Shown one piece after another: positions 1 to 9,991 of a stretch of DNA of 64,000 nt (position 1 is its first letter; each line of letters starts with the position of its first letter). The DNA is taken from assembly GCF_022815905.2 (NCBI RefSeq), contig NZ_CP119327.1, positions 1,612,001-1,676,000 on the forward strand, given 5' to 3'. The position numbers were made by a program, and so were the translations under genes. The stretch is from Staphylococcus sp. NRL 16/872. Its GTDB lineage: Bacteria > Bacillota > Bacilli > Staphylococcales > Staphylococcaceae. The notes under the pieces are model-generated. The model ran no database searches, was not told the DNA's origin, and worked only from the letters and a program-made list of their open reading frames with translations.

Positions 1-318
1 TTTTTGAATATCGCAACCTTGTTCGATATATAAACGTTTTACTTCTTTACCTTCTGGACCAGTTTGGTGTGTAACTAATTGTTTCCCTAATAATTCATTA
101 GCGTAAGTTTCAACTTCAGATAGTGATTTAGCAATTTTAACACCACCTGCTTTACCTCTACCCCCAGCGTGGATTTGTGCTTTTACCACATAAACATCTG
201 AGTCTAATTCTTTCGCCTTTTCTACTGCTTCTTCAGCAGTGAATGCAACGCGTCCTTCTGGAACTGCTACGCCCATAGAACGAAATATTTCTTTACCTTG
301 ATACTCGTGGATATTCAT
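1..318 (-). CDS. sucC: Succinyl-CoA ligase [ADP-forming] subunit beta, N-terminal part
   Basis: This is the first 106 codons of the beta subunit of succinyl-CoA synthetase; the gene runs off the left edge. The enzyme converts succinyl-CoA to succinate in the TCA cycle with formation of a nucleoside triphosphate. The translation opens [20 protein letters not shown], the hallmark N-terminus of SucC, and continues into the ATP-grasp region with [21 protein letters not shown] strong ribosome-binding site (CAGGAGG) lies 7 bases before the ATG. A promoter with an overlapping cre-like box sits directly upstream, consistent with catabolite control. sucD would be expected beyond the window edge. Confidence 0.97.
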   Translation of the reverse strand, partial: MNIHEYQGKEIFRSMGVAVPEGRVAFTAEEAVEKAKELDSDVYVVKAQIHAGGRGKAGGVKIAKSLSEVETYANELLGKQLVTHQTGPEGKEVKRLYIEQGCDIQK

Positions 319-355
319 CTTCCATCCTCCTGTTTCTTAGGTTAAGTTCATTTCA

Positions 356-384
356 ATTATAAAAAATGAAAGCGCTATTGTAAA
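356..384 (-). promoter_or_regulatory. sucC promoter with overlapping cre-like (CcpA) box
   Basis: On the minus strand a -35 TTTACA (379-384) and a perfect -10 TATAAT (356-361) are separated by 17 bases, about 40 bases before the sucC start. The plus-strand sequence ATGAAAGCGCTATTG at 366-380 lies across the spacer and -35. It matches the core of the cre consensus (TGNAANCGNWNNCW), missing only the last two positions. CcpA repression of TCA-cycle genes is established in Bacilli; binding here is inferred. Confidence 0.6.
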
Positions 385-428
385 CTGAAACTGTTTCATT
401 TTTTGCAATAAATTTAAAATTCAAATAA

Positions 429-1196
429 TTACAACATAGATTTTACTGGTTCAAAGCTTTTGCGATGATATGGCGTTATGCCTAATTGATTCAAACCTTC
501 AAGATGGGCTTTCGTGCCATAACCTACATTCTTATCGAAATCATAACCAGGATATGCTTCAGCAATTTCTTTCATTAATGTATCTCGATACTCTTTTGCC
601 ATAATACTTGCAGCCGCTATCGATACGCTCTTAGCATCCCCTTTAATAATTGAAGTTTGGGGAACGGAATTATCTAAAGTCATCGCATCAATTAACAAGT
701 GATCAGGCTGATGTTTCAATTGCGCAATAGCACGTTCCATCGCTACTTTTGTCGCATTATAAATATTTAACTGGTCGATTTCTTCTGCACTCGCTACCCC
801 ATATGCATAATCTAATACGCCTTCTTTGAGTTGTCGATTTAACAACTCGCGTTTGACAGGTGAGACTTTTTTCGAATCATCTAATCCTAAATATTGATGA
901 CCCGGATTTAGTATGACAGCGCAAGCCACTACAGGTCCCGCTAATGGCCCGCGCCCCACTTCATCTATCCCACAAATTAATGCTTCAGGGCGTCTTTCAA
1001 GCAATTCATTCTCATATTTATTCATCACTTGATAATGCTGAATGACTTCTTGCTCTTTTAAAAGTTGTTTGCGACGTTGAGCAATATTTTGTTGCACGCC
1101 TTTACGACTATCAGCATTTAATTCGTGGTTATCTAATTCTTCAATATCTGTGATTGTGGCTAGTAATGCTTTGACTTCTTTAATTGTCTGCGTCAT
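429..1196 (-). CDS. rnhB: Ribonuclease HII
   Basis: RNase HII cleaves the RNA strand of RNA/DNA hybrids and removes single ribonucleotides misincorporated in DNA. The 255-residue product has the type 2 RNase H active-site start [18 protein letters not shown] near residue 77, giving the Asp-Glu pair, and further acidic residues in the LLIDAMTL segment. Motifs [14 protein letters not shown] and GYGTKAH are typical of the bacterial enzyme. The first 70 residues form the charged N-terminal extension seen in Bacillus and Staphylococcus RnhB. The gene overlaps the 3' end of rbgA by 17 bases, so the two are probably translationally coupled. Confidence 0.97.
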   Translation of the reverse strand: MTQTIKEVKALLATITDIEELDNHELNADSRKGVQQNIAQRRKQLLKEQEVIQHYQVMNKYENELLERRPEALICGIDEVGRGPLAGPVVACAVILNPGHQYLGLDDSKKVSPVKRELLNRQLKEGVLDYAYGVASAEEIDQLNIYNATKVAMERAIAQLKHQPDHLLIDAMTLDNSVPQTSIIKGDAKSVSIAAASIMAKEYRDTLMKEIAEAYPGYDFDKNVGYGTKAHLEGLNQLGITPYHRKSFEPVKSML

Positions 1197-2064
1197 CGTT
1201 TAACTCACTTTTCATTTCAGCATATAAGTCAAAACAATATGTGCCGATTTTAGCATTTCGCACCTCATTGATAATTAATTCAATGACCGCTTCATAATCA
1301 ACTTCATTACCACGTTGTAATAGCCCTCGACGTCGGCCGATAGCGTCGAACCATTCTAACATTTCGGCATCTTCAGGCACATCAATATTATAATGTTGTT
1401 TAAACCCTTCTAAATCATGTTTAATCAAGAATTCTAAACCATAAATCGCTACTTCATCCAAATGTACGATACTGTCTTTTATCGCACCCGTTAAACTTAA
1501 TTTCTTACCTACTAATTCATCTTCGAATTTAGGCCAAAGAATCCCTGGTGTGTCTAATAATTGTAGCGATTGTCCCACTTTAATCCATTGTTGCTGTTTA
1601 GTAACGCCAGGTTTATTTCCTGTTTGAGCGATATTCTTTCTAGCCAATTTATTGATAAGCGTTGATTTACCCACGTTTGGAATACCTACAATCATGGCAC
1701 GAATGGCACGTGGTTTTAATCCTTTTGCTTTTTCTCTTTCAAACTTTTCTTTAGTTGCTTCAATAGCCGCTGTTTCTACGCTTTTTAAATTTTTACCGTG
1801 CTTAGCATCGACTGCTACAGGATAATAGCCTTTATCTACAAAGAAGCGCTCCCATTTTTGCATTTCATTTAAATTAGCCATATCTTTCTTATTTAGAATA
1901 ACTACTCTTGGTTTTTGCTTAATGACATCGTCGATCATTGGATTGCGTGAACTATATGGAATACGTGCATCGACTAATTCAAAGACAACGTCCACTTTTT
2001 TTAATTGTTCCGTAACCTCTCTTTTGGCTTTTGCCATATGGCCTGGATACCATTGAATTGGCAT
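1180..2064 (-). CDS. rbgA: Ribosome biogenesis GTPase A
   Basis: RbgA (YlqF) is a circularly permuted GTPase needed for late assembly of the 50S subunit. The permuted order is visible: the G4 motif NKKD near residue 60 comes before G1 ([14 protein letters not shown], near 128) and G3 (DTPGILWP, near 172). The N-terminus [16 protein letters not shown] is characteristic. I start at the second in-frame ATG because AAGGTG lies seven bases before it, whereas the ATG two codons upstream would abut the ribosome-binding site. The S. aureus protein also begins at this point. It is followed by overlapping rnhB. Confidence 0.96.
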   Translation of the reverse strand: MPIQWYPGHMAKAKREVTEQLKKVDVVFELVDARIPYSSRNPMIDDVIKQKPRVVILNKKDMANLNEMQKWERFFVDKGYYPVAVDAKHGKNLKSVETAAIEATKEKFEREKAKGLKPRAIRAMIVGIPNVGKSTLINKLARKNIAQTGNKPGVTKQQQWIKVGQSLQLLDTPGILWPKFEDELVGKKLSLTGAIKDSIVHLDEVAIYGLEFLIKHDLEGFKQHYNIDVPEDAEMLEWFDAIGRRRGLLQRGNEVDYEAVIELIINEVRNAKIGTYCFDLYAEMKSELNDDADN

Positions 2065-2234
2065 ATTCATTCACCTTGCTTTCATTAATTTTATGTCGAT
2101 TTCAACTTTTTGATTATACTTGAAAATTAAAACCTTCACCACTAATCATGTATGTTCTCTATTATTTTATCATTCGTATTTAATATGAGTGAACTATTAG
2201 AGGTTATATTACTTAGGTGGCATACCCAAATTAC

Positions 2235-2263
2235 TTTATTCCTATCCACGGATAGCCTACAAT
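2235..2263 (+). promoter_or_regulatory. Candidate yfhO promoter with inverted repeat in the spacer
   Basis: A -10-like TACAAT (2258-2263) lies about 40 bases before the first yfhO start. A poor -35 (TTTATT, 2235-2240) stands 17 bases further upstream. The spacer holds a perfect palindrome, CTATCC-AC-GGATAG (2242-2255). A palindrome in this position is a common regulator binding arrangement, but the regulator is unknown and the promoter itself is inferred. Confidence 0.4.
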
Positions 2264-2303
2264 TTAATTATGAAAAAGATTTAAAATACATTAGAGGTTA
2301 AAT

Positions 2304-4895
2304 ATGAAGAAATTTCTAATACATATATGCTTATTTTTAGCGCTCGCTTTAATTGGCCATAGCTACATTATTTACCGTTTCATTCATGACGGCATTTTAT
2401 TTACTGGACCGAATGATGGTATGGAGCAAATGGTTCCTATTCAAATGTATTTATTTGAGAAGTGGAGTCATGGCAATCTATTTTATGCTACGGATTTTGG
2501 TTTAGGTGGAGACTTTTTCACTGACTTAAGTTATTACTTCTCTACTAATTTATTATTTATTTTAAACGTTATTATTATATTAATATTAAAAACTTTCATA
2601 ACATTACATACTCAAGATTTAATGTTTTGGATGATTGATGCACTCATTATGTCAATTATCAAAGCAGCCATTGCGCTATATTGTACCTATTTATATATTA
2701 AATGGATTTCTAAAAATACATGGCTAAGTTTAATCATGGCCTTTCTATTCGTCATGTCACCTCTATACTATCGTTTTACCGTTTATTGGCCATTTTTTAG
2801 TGATGTTTTTATTTGGATGCCACTTCTACTATTGTCAATTGAACGTGTATTACAGAAGCGAAAATTTGGCTTATTCATAGTGACTGTCACACTACTATTA
2901 ATTAATAATTTCTATTTCGCTTATTATTTATGCTTAATAGGTGCAGGTTACATATTAATACGTATTATCTTTAGACATCCTAAAGATACGATTTCACGTG
3001 GAAAAGCCCTGTTATTGTTAGTTATTAGTGCATTATTAGCGCTTGGTAACAGTTTATTTATTTTCTTCCATGGCGCACAAAGTTTTTTAAACAATCGACG
3101 TATTCCTTTTTCAGGTGACGTTCCTGTTTTTGAAAAATTAGACATTAATACTAATGTATTCTTTGATAATTATCTTATTGTCATATTGTTTATTACAATC
3201 CAGGCTTTATTGTCGTTTAAATTATATAAACATTATTACTACCGACTGTTTGCGATACTCACCTTAATTTTTATTATATTTAGTTTTATTCCATTTGTGG
3301 ACCAAATGTTTAACGGCTTTTCTGCACCTCAAAAACGTTGGCACTTTATTCTAGCGTTCAATTCAGCCATATTAATTGGTCTATTTCTAAAATATTATCG
3401 TACGTTAAGCCTTAAAACTTACATAATATCTAACCTTATAGCTGAAATAGTTATTTTTAGTAGTGCCATTGTATATCATAAGTTCGTAGCTTGGTTAATT
3501 CTTGTCCCAATAGTGTCACTCATTGGTTTAATTATTTTATTAATAAAAGATACGTCTAATCGTATAAAGCTGAATTATATATATGGAATATCCATTATCT
3601 TATTAAGCATTGTAGTATCTATTGTATTTATAAATAATCAAATTTATTTTAAAGATCATCGAGATCGTGCCAATACTTTCTATGTAAATTCAAGTTTATA
3701 TAGTTCAGATTTACAACGCGCGCTTGTCAGAGAAATGGTGAACGATAAGCAAGAAGATGAGCGTATAGATTGGCGCGTGAATGAGCAAGATAATACGCCG
3801 ATGTATCAACATTTCAAAGGTTTAAGTCTTTATTCAAGTATCTTCCATCATAATATTCTTGATTTCTATTACGATGCCTTGAAGATTAATTTAGCTGAAG
3901 AATCATTGAGTCGCTATCAGTCTATTAATGGACGTCAAAATCTCGCAAGTTTATTCTCTATTCGTTATATAATGTTAAAAGAATATCAAGGTAATTTGCC
4001 TGCGCATTTTCAAAAAATAAAAACAAGCGGACAATACACAATATATGAAAATAAACTTAATCTTCCATCAGTAAAAGTGACAAACAATATTTATAATAGT
4101 AAGAGCTTAACTACAGCAATAGATAGAGAACATGCGATGCTAGATGGCGTCATTATGGAAGACAAAGGGACTAAGTATACTGCTAAAGCACCTGACTTAC
4201 TTAATAAAGTAGACATGCAATCTCATAACATCAAGAAGCTAGACAAACATAAATATAAAGTTGTAGGTGGTAAAGGCGGTACCATCACTTTACATGTCCC
4301 TGCGTCATTACGTGAAAAGTATGATGATTTCTATCTTACAATGATGATTAAACGTGGCAATCCGGATAGTAATTATACGGTTGCGGTAAATAATTATGCG
4401 AACCATCGTCTATTCAATAATTCAACGTACCGAACTGGTGTAGATACGCAACTTTACCGTACGCAACCTGATAAAAACGGCAATATTACTATCATGTTAT
4501 CTCCAGATGGCGAATTTAATATGAAGTTACTCGATTTAAATGGAGAAAATTATGATACGCTTAAACAGGCTTATCGACATAAAGATCATAGTAATTACAC
4601 AGATATTAAAAATGGTGTGGAAGTCCATCTAGATAAACATCGTAAAGGAATGGCTTCAATCAATATACCTTATCGAGATGGCATGCGCGCCTATGTGGAT
4701 GGAGAGCACGTAAATCCAGTAAAAGTAAATTACATGATGACAGGTGTACCTGTAAATGCATCTGCTAAAACGATTACCATTAAGTATCAACCACCTTATT
4801 GGAATACGATGATATTCATTTCTTTAATTAGTATGATGATTAGCTTCATATTTGTAAGACTTAACAATTCAAAAAAGAGAAAGATGAGGAAATAA
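2304..4895 (+). CDS. YfhO-family polytopic membrane protein (first of a tandem pair)
   Basis: This 863-residue protein belongs to the YfhO family, large GT-C-like membrane proteins. Family members in Bacillus and Listeria take part in glycosylation of teichoic acids at the outer membrane face. Residues 1-450 consist of about a dozen hydrophobic helices. An extracytoplasmic soluble region follows (about 455-830), then a last helix near 835-855 and a basic tail (NNSKKRKMRK). Family-like segments include GLGGDFFTDLSYYF after the first helix and FNGFSAPQKRW near residue 340. The next gene encodes a diverged paralogue starting one base after this stop, so they form a two-gene operon. The substrate is unknown. 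Both genes run opposite to their neighbours. Confidence 0.85.
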   Translation: MKKFLIHICLFLALALIGHSYIIYRFIHDGILFTGPNDGMEQMVPIQMYLFEKWSHGNLFYATDFGLGGDFFTDLSYYFSTNLLFILNVIIILILKTFITLHTQDLMFWMIDALIMSIIKAAIALYCTYLYIKWISKNTWLSLIMAFLFVMSPLYYRFTVYWPFFSDVFIWMPLLLLSIERVLQKRKFGLFIVTVTLLLINNFYFAYYLCLIGAGYILIRIIFRHPKDTISRGKALLLLVISALLALGNSLFIFFHGAQSFLNNRRIPFSGDVPVFEKLDINTNVFFDNYLIVILFITIQALLSFKLYKHYYYRLFAILTLIFIIFSFIPFVDQMFNGFSAPQKRWHFILAFNSAILIGLFLKYYRTLSLKTYIISNLIAEIVIFSSAIVYHKFVAWLILVPIVSLIGLIILLIKDTSNRIKLNYIYGISIILLSIVVSIVFINNQIYFKDHRDRANTFYVNSSLYSSDLQRALVREMVNDKQEDERIDWRVNEQDNTPMYQHFKGLSLYSSIFHHNILDFYYDALKINLAEESLSRYQSINGRQNLASLFSIRYIMLKEYQGNLPAHFQKIKTSGQYTIYENKLNLPSVKVTNNIYNSKSLTTAIDREHAMLDGVIMEDKGTKYTAKAPDLLNKVDMQSHNIKKLDKHKYKVVGGKGGTITLHVPASLREKYDDFYLTMMIKRGNPDSNYTVAVNNYANHRLFNNSTYRTGVDTQLYRTQPDKNGNITIMLSPDGEFNMKLLDLNGENYDTLKQAYRHKDHSNYTDIKNGVEVHLDKHRKGMASINIPYRDGMRAYVDGEHVNPVKVNYMMTGVPVNASAKTITIKYQPPYWNTMIFISLISMMISFIFVRLNNSKKRKMRK

Positions 4896-4896
4896 A

Positions 4897-7530
4897 TTGA
4901 TTAAGAAAGTTTGGACTAAACCATTATGGACATTTGGATTCATTTTTATCGTTGCTAATTTGGTGTCGTTAGCAATTTATTATCCATTTATACGCGATTA
5001 TATTAGAGAGGGATATGTGTTTAGTGGTTCTGGCGATGGTTTCAGACAAATGATGCCTTTTCAACTCTATTTATATGAGCATTTTACTCAATTCAAAGGT
5101 TTTTATGACCAATCATTTGGTTTAGGGGGCGACTATGTTAAAGGGCTTGCTTATTATTACTCCCTTTCCCCTATTATATGGGTTAATTTCATCTTTATTT
5201 GGCTTGGAGATACTTTATTTAATTGGAACCCCCATGAAATTGATTTTTGGCCACTTAACCAATTGATTGTTGCATACATCAGAACAATTATTACATTTAT
5301 CTGTGCATTTTATTGTTTTAGATGGTTAAAATTAAAACCCGCACCATTATTATTAGCGACTATCTCATATGGCGCTTCAACGCTCATACTGTACTACAAC
5401 TTTACTTGGTCGTTTTATGGTGATTTATTGATTTTCCTACCATTATCAATTTGGGGAATGGAACGTTTCTTCCAACAACGAAAAATCGGCTTATTTATAT
5501 TTTCAGTGGCGTTAACTTTATTTTCCAATTTTTACTTTAGCTATTATCAAGCCATCGTATTAGGCATATATTTCTTATTACGCCTAATTTTTACATATCG
5601 GTACGATATCGTTACACGTTGGCAAAAATTTTATCTACTTGCTTGTGGCGCAATTTTAGCGTTACTTTCTAGTATTTTAGGTTTCTACACTGGCGTGTCT
5701 TCATTTTTAAATAATGATAGACAGCAGAATAATGAATTTAACATTTCGTTATTTACTGATTTAACTCAAAATAAATATTACATTTTCTCAAACGGTTTTT
5801 ATATCACAGTGTCAATTATTGCACTAGTCGCATTATTATCGTTTAAATTATACAAACATTACTATTACCGTATTTTTGCCATTATTACTTGGTTTTTATT
5901 AATTGGTTCCCTTTCACAATACTTTGATAGTGCATTTAACGGTTTCTCATTACCACAACGTCGCTGGGTTTATTTCTTATCCTTCTCGACAAGTGTGTTG
6001 ATTGCTTTATTTATCCAACATTTATCAGAATTATCGATGAAACATTATTTATTTGCTGCGGTACCGGTCTTCATTTTCGGCATACTTAAACTAATCTTTG
6101 CTGAAGGCTATGTTCATTGGATGGTCGTACCATTAGCATTAATGATTATACTTGCTTTCTTAATTTGGATGAAAAAGTGGTTACATCATCCTACCATACT
6201 GGTAGCAATCGTTCTTATCTTCGTTGTACAACAAGTTGTTTTAACGCATGATTCAAGAGAGCGTACGATTGATCCGTATGCCACTACAATGAAGACAGTT
6301 CATGATCCTAGTTATCATAACAAGGCGCTTGCTAACAAGATTGACCATATTAATGACGCGAGTAACGATCCATTCCATCGCATTGATTACATGTCGATGT
6401 ACGCTTTAAATTCACCATTTATTTATCATTATAATGGCATATCCCTATATTCCAGCATTTTCGATGGAAGCATCTTAAATTATTATGATAAATTAATGCA
6501 AATCAATATGCCGGTGGATAAGAATAGTACCTATCGTTATTTAGGTAACCGCGCGAATTTAGAAGCAATGTGGGACGTTCAAGACCGCTTCCGTCACCCT
6601 GATGATTTGAACATGCCTTATGGTTTTGAAAAGGCAGAGACAATCACTGAGGACAAAGATACATTACTTCATTCTAAAAATAAGATAGATTATCCAGCTG
6701 CACATGTTACTGGTAAGATTTACAATGCTAGTGACCTTAAATCACCTTTAGATCGTGAACAAGCTATGTTACAAGGTGTCGTGCTAGATAATCACTCTAA
6801 AAAAGCAAATACATCATTCAAGCGTAATGACAACTTACTTGATGAAGCGAAAGAATCTTTAAATAATGCCACTTGGCAAAATAAAAATCATCTTAAAGTA
6901 ACGAAAGATGATGGGGGCGTAACTTTATCATTACCACAATCTATTGCAGATAAATATAAAGATATGTATGTAGAAATGGATGTAGAATTATTGGCGCCTG
7001 ATAAAGCACATGAAGTAGGTGTGAATGAATATGTTCAAAATCGTAATGCATTAAGCTATAAATATCGTCGCTTTGTTACACCAGTCACAATGAGAGTGAA
7101 ATCATCTGATAAGTTAAATATTCACCTTTCAAAAGGAAATTATCGCTTATCTGTAAAAGGTATTTATGGTGAAAATTACGATACCTTAAAACATGCTTCA
7201 AAAGAGTTAGAGCCTGTAAAAGTAAAAGATAATAGAAATGGCTATACTATTACAAAATCTAAAGGTTCTTCAGGTTATGTTGTTTTACCAACTGTATATG
7301 CAGATGGTATGAAAGCAAAGGTTAACGGGAGAGACGTTAACGTTGAAAAAGCAAATGGCATCATGACTGCAATTCCAGTCAATAAAAATGATACCCACAT
7401 TCGTTTAACGTATACACCACCTCACTTATTTACGTTAATAGTATTAAGTGTAATTGGAATCATAGGTAGCGTAATATTTAGCCTATGGGTAAAACGTAAA
7501 GGACAGCAAACTTCAACACATCATCATTAA
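4897..7530 (+). CDS. YfhO-family polytopic membrane protein (second of a tandem pair)
   Basis: This 877-residue paralogue of the upstream gene has the same plan: multiple helices to about residue 450, a soluble extracytoplasmic domain, a final helix near 848-868 and a basic tail. Shared landmarks are GLGGDYVKGLAYYYS, FNGFSLPQRRW and NYDTLKHA. It starts at a TTG codon, with GAGGA seven bases upstream and inside the end of the previous gene, which implies coupled translation. By family, it probably acts in cell-envelope glycosylation. Whether the two paralogues act together or on different acceptors cannot be told. A strong bidirectional terminator follows. Confidence 0.85.
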   Translation: MIKKVWTKPLWTFGFIFIVANLVSLAIYYPFIRDYIREGYVFSGSGDGFRQMMPFQLYLYEHFTQFKGFYDQSFGLGGDYVKGLAYYYSLSPIIWVNFIFIWLGDTLFNWNPHEIDFWPLNQLIVAYIRTIITFICAFYCFRWLKLKPAPLLLATISYGASTLILYYNFTWSFYGDLLIFLPLSIWGMERFFQQRKIGLFIFSVALTLFSNFYFSYYQAIVLGIYFLLRLIFTYRYDIVTRWQKFYLLACGAILALLSSILGFYTGVSSFLNNDRQQNNEFNISLFTDLTQNKYYIFSNGFYITVSIIALVALLSFKLYKHYYYRIFAIITWFLLIGSLSQYFDSAFNGFSLPQRRWVYFLSFSTSVLIALFIQHLSELSMKHYLFAAVPVFIFGILKLIFAEGYVHWMVVPLALMIILAFLIWMKKWLHHPTILVAIVLIFVVQQVVLTHDSRERTIDPYATTMKTVHDPSYHNKALANKIDHINDASNDPFHRIDYMSMYALNSPFIYHYNGISLYSSIFDGSILNYYDKLMQINMPVDKNSTYRYLGNRANLEAMWDVQDRFRHPDDLNMPYGFEKAETITEDKDTLLHSKNKIDYPAAHVTGKIYNASDLKSPLDREQAMLQGVVLDNHSKKANTSFKRNDNLLDEAKESLNNATWQNKNHLKVTKDDGGVTLSLPQSIADKYKDMYVEMDVELLAPDKAHEVGVNEYVQNRNALSYKYRRFVTPVTMRVKSSDKLNIHLSKGNYRLSVKGIYGENYDTLKHASKELEPVKVKDNRNGYTITKSKGSSGYVVLPTVYADGMKAKVNGRDVNVEKANGIMTAIPVNKNDTHIRLTYTPPHLFTLIVLSVIGIIGSVIFSLWVKRKGQQTSTHHH

Positions 7531-7533
7531 CAC

Positions 7534-7582
7534 AAAAAAGACTTCCAACTTGGCATGAAGCCATGAGTTGGAAGTCTTTTTT
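7534..7582. terminator. Bidirectional terminator between yfhO pair and rplS
   Basis: A 17-bp perfect stem (AAAAAAGACTTCCAACT with its complement) is flanked by A and T runs, so it can stop transcription from both converging units. The loop carries a smaller hairpin (TGGC/GCCA). Confidence 0.92.
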
Positions 7583-7637
7583 ATTGAGATATGCGTTGTG
7601 ACTAACCCATATCTTTGTAATATCTTCAGTATGCTGA

Positions 7638-7988
7638 TTAACGAATTTCTTGGATTCTAGCAGCTTTACCACGTAAACTACGTAAGTAGTATAATTTAGC
7701 ACGACGTACTTTACCACGACGTTTAACTTCGATTTTTTCGATTTTTGGAGTGTGTAATGGGAATGTACGTTCCACACCTACACCTGAAGAAATTTTACGA
7801 ACTGTGAAAGTTTCTGAAATTCCTCCACCACGGCGTTTGATTACAACACCTTCGAATACTTGGATACGTTCACGTGAACCTTCCACGATACGTACGTGTA
7901 CACGTAAAGTGTCACCAGTACGGAAAGCTGGTAAGTCTGTGCGTAATTGTGATTTAGTTACTGCTTCGATTAACTTATGATTACTCAT
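7638..7988 (-). CDS. rplS: 50S ribosomal protein L19
   Basis: L19 sits at the 30S-50S interface. The 116-residue product carries the family signature [15 protein letters not shown] and the basic C-terminus [17 protein letters not shown] start at [10 protein letters not shown], which matches the family N-terminus and has AAGGAGA eight bases upstream; the open frame extends 13 codons further, but without a usable ribosome-binding site. It is the last gene of the rimM-trmD-rplS block and ends in the shared bidirectional terminator. Confidence 0.97.
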   Translation of the reverse strand: MSNHKLIEAVTKSQLRTDLPAFRTGDTLRVHVRIVEGSRERIQVFEGVVIKRRGGGISETFTVRKISSGVGVERTFPLHTPKIEKIEVKRRGKVRRAKLYYLRSLRGKAARIQEIR

Positions 7989-8092
7989 TTTTATACTCTC
8001 CTTCAACCTATGTTCTTGCCTAGACATACATATAGCAGCGGATCATAGTGATTTTTAGTGTCTTTTCACACTTGATATATATTAGCATACAA

Positions 8093-8830
8093 CTAATCGT
8101 TTTTCAATTGCTTTTTATAGCTTTCTAAAATTTCTTTATCCTCATCAGTAAGTGGATACTGTTCTAATAAATCAGGACGCTTATTATAAGTACGAATTAA
8201 TTTTTGTTCATGACGCCACTTTTCAATATTAGCATGATTACCAGACAATAATACATCTGGCACCGTCATATTTTTAAATTCTCTTGGACGCGTATATTGC
8301 GGAAATTCCAACAAACCGTCTGAGAACGAATCATCTTGATGAGATTGCTCATTACCTAGCACACCAGGAATCAGGCGCACAATCGCATCCGTCATCGTTA
8401 TCGCAGGTAACTCGCCTCCTGTTAAGACGTAATCACCCATTGAAATTTCATCCGTAACAAGATGCTCACGAATACGTTCGTCATAGCCTTCATAATGTCC
8501 ACAGATAAAGACAATATGTTCAGCTTCGCTAAGTTCTTGTGCTATTTCTTGTGAAAATGGACGCCCTTGAGGACACATTAATATCACACGTGTATGCTCA
8601 TCACGTTGAATATCTTCCATAGCATTAAATACAGGTTCCGGCTTTAAAACCATGCCTTGACCGCCACCAAATGGATAATCATCTACTTGGTTATGTTTAT
8701 TGACAGCATAATCTCTAAAATTAATAGTATTTACATCAATAATATTCTTATCTTGTGCTCGTTTTAAAATAGAATGATTAAGCACACCATCGAACATTTC
8801 TGGAAATAATGTTAAATAATCAATCTTCAT
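8093..8830 (-). CDS. trmD: tRNA (guanine-N1-)-methyltransferase
   Basis: TrmD methylates G37 of tRNAs that read codons starting with C or with a G at position 36, which prevents frameshifting. The 245-residue protein has the SPOUT trefoil-knot motifs: [12 protein letters not shown] (near 56), [10 protein letters not shown] (near 112) and [12 protein letters not shown] (near 132). The catalytic Asp lies in the QSHQDDSF segment. Its ATG shares one base with the rimM stop codon, indicating tight translational coupling. Confidence 0.98.
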   Translation of the reverse strand: MKIDYLTLFPEMFDGVLNHSILKRAQDKNIIDVNTINFRDYAVNKHNQVDDYPFGGGQGMVLKPEPVFNAMEDIQRDEHTRVILMCPQGRPFSQEIAQELSEAEHIVFICGHYEGYDERIREHLVTDEISMGDYVLTGGELPAITMTDAIVRLIPGVLGNEQSHQDDSFSDGLLEFPQYTRPREFKNMTVPDVLLSGNHANIEKWRHEQKLIRTYNKRPDLLEQYPLTDEDKEILESYKKQLKND

Positions 8831-9333
8831 TAGTCTAACAATCCTTCCATTGGTGTAATTCGAATTGATTTATTTTCAACATCAACTTCTTTAACTACAT
8901 CGGCAATATAAGGGATAAGATATTCTTTGTCACCTTTCACTACCCATACATCATTCGCACCTGTTTCAAAAATATTGATTACTCGACCGATTGGTGTATC
9001 TTCTTCATCAAACACTGTACATCCAATGATGTCTGAATAATAAAACTCATTCTCTTCTAATTCAATATCTTCATGATCACGTTCTTGATATAAATAGTCT
9101 CCCTTATACTGTTCAACATCATTAATGTTATTTATACCTTCAAATTTAAGCATGTGAAAGCCTTTATGTACACGGTAAGAAGTAACGGTTAACGCTATTT
9201 CATTATTATTGTGTTTAACTATTAATGTCTCTCCTGGCTGAAAACGTGTTTCCGTAAAATCTGAATTAGATTTCACTTTCACTTCACCTTTAATTCCGTG
9301 CGTGTTAACAATCTGCCCCACTTCAACTTCCAT
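8830..9333 (-). CDS. rimM: 16S rRNA processing protein RimM
   Basis: RimM is a 30S assembly factor that binds S19 and helps mature the 3' domain of 16S rRNA. The 167-residue protein opens with [20 protein letters not shown], the conserved RimM N-domain. Its PRC-barrel C-domain follows, with [19 protein letters not shown] near residue 130. It overlaps trmD by one base. Unlike the compact rpsP-rimM order usual in Firmicutes, it is separated from rpsP by 290 bases holding a repeat and a terminator, so it may need its own promoter. Confidence 0.97.
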   Translation of the reverse strand: MEVEVGQIVNTHGIKGEVKVKSNSDFTETRFQPGETLIVKHNNNEIALTVTSYRVHKGFHMLKFEGINNINDVEQYKGDYLYQERDHEDIELEENEFYYSDIIGCTVFDEEDTPIGRVINIFETGANDVWVVKGDKEYLIPYIADVVKEVDVENKSIRITPMEGLLD

Positions 9334-9394
9334 ATTGCGCCCCTCCTAATACATTAAGTTCATTTCTTACATAGTATCATGATTTTTTATTAAA

Positions 9395-9422
9395 TAAAAA
9401 GACGCCACAAAGGGCGCCTTTG
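9395..9422 (-). terminator. Terminator between rpsP and rimM
   Basis: On the minus strand, AAAGGCGCC pairs with GGCGTCTTT (one G-U pair, six-base loop), followed by a T-rich run. It would end rpsP transcripts before rimM, or attenuate read-through into rimM-trmD-rplS. Confidence 0.75.
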
Positions 9423-9464
9423 GTAAGTTTTAAAATGTTAAAACTTTCGCTAATTATTTAGCTT

Positions 9465-9585
9465 AGACTGTAGACAAGCTCTTTCACTCTTTGTCATCTT
9501 ATGCGTGCCTAGGTCATTTACTCATAGTAAACTCCCGTCGTTACGCATTTCGTTTCCTCGATTGACAAGGGTTTTCTAGCAGTCT
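9465..9585. repeat. Imperfect 121-bp palindromic intergenic repeat (family R2, copy 1)
   Basis: The ends AGACTG-TAGA and TCTAG-CAGTCT are inverted. Inside, TTTGTCA/TGACAAG, ATGCGT/ACGCAT and TTTACT/AGTAAA nest in order, giving one long interrupted hairpin. The left end (9466-9490) recurs inverted at 21457-21482 and in diverged form at 26795. There is no coding potential. It occupies the rpsP-rimM gap; a separate 9-bp hairpin (AAGTTTTAA/TTAAAACTT) lies beside it at 9425-9446. Confidence 0.65.
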
Positions 9586-9623
9586 TTCTACTTTACAATT
9601 ATTTTGACGATAAAATCAACTAA

Positions 9624-9899
9624 TTATTTAGCTTTCTTTTGTTCGTCAAAAGTTTTTAAAATACCTTGTTTAGATAAGATATTGTGAACTGTATCAGTTG
9701 GTTTAGCACCGTCTTTTAACCATTTTAAAGCTAATTCTTCGTCGATTTTAACTTCTGGTGCGTTAACGCTAGCTGGGTTGTAAGTACCGATTTGTTCGAT
9801 AATACGACCGTCACGTGGAGCACGTGCGTCAGCTACAACGATACGATAGAATGGATTTCTTTTTGAACCTAAACGAGTTAAACGAATTTTAACTGCCAT
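9624..9899 (-). CDS. rpsP: 30S ribosomal protein S16
   Basis: S16 stabilises the 5' and central domains of 16S rRNA during 30S assembly. The 91-residue product begins [20 protein letters not shown], the textbook S16 N-terminus, followed by [28 protein letters not shown] stands nine bases before the ATG. It is isolated from both ffh (372-bp gap) and rimM (290-bp gap), so it is probably transcribed as a short unit. Confidence 0.98.
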   Translation of the reverse strand: MAVKIRLTRLGSKRNPFYRIVVADARAPRDGRIIEQIGTYNPASVNAPEVKIDEELALKWLKDGAKPTDTVHNILSKQGILKTFDEQKKAK

Positions 9900-9991
9900 A
9901 TATAAAACTCTCCTTTAAATCTTTTACTTTTTATTTTCTACAAGAAATAATATTAACAGTTCAATCAAACTTTGTAAAGACTTTTTTCTTT

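Noticed and set aside
7478..7777. 99-codon minus-strand frame across the yfhO-rplS terminator and the rplS 3' end
   Set aside because: It runs through the bidirectional terminator and overlaps rplS in another frame; no ribosome-binding site and no family resemblance.
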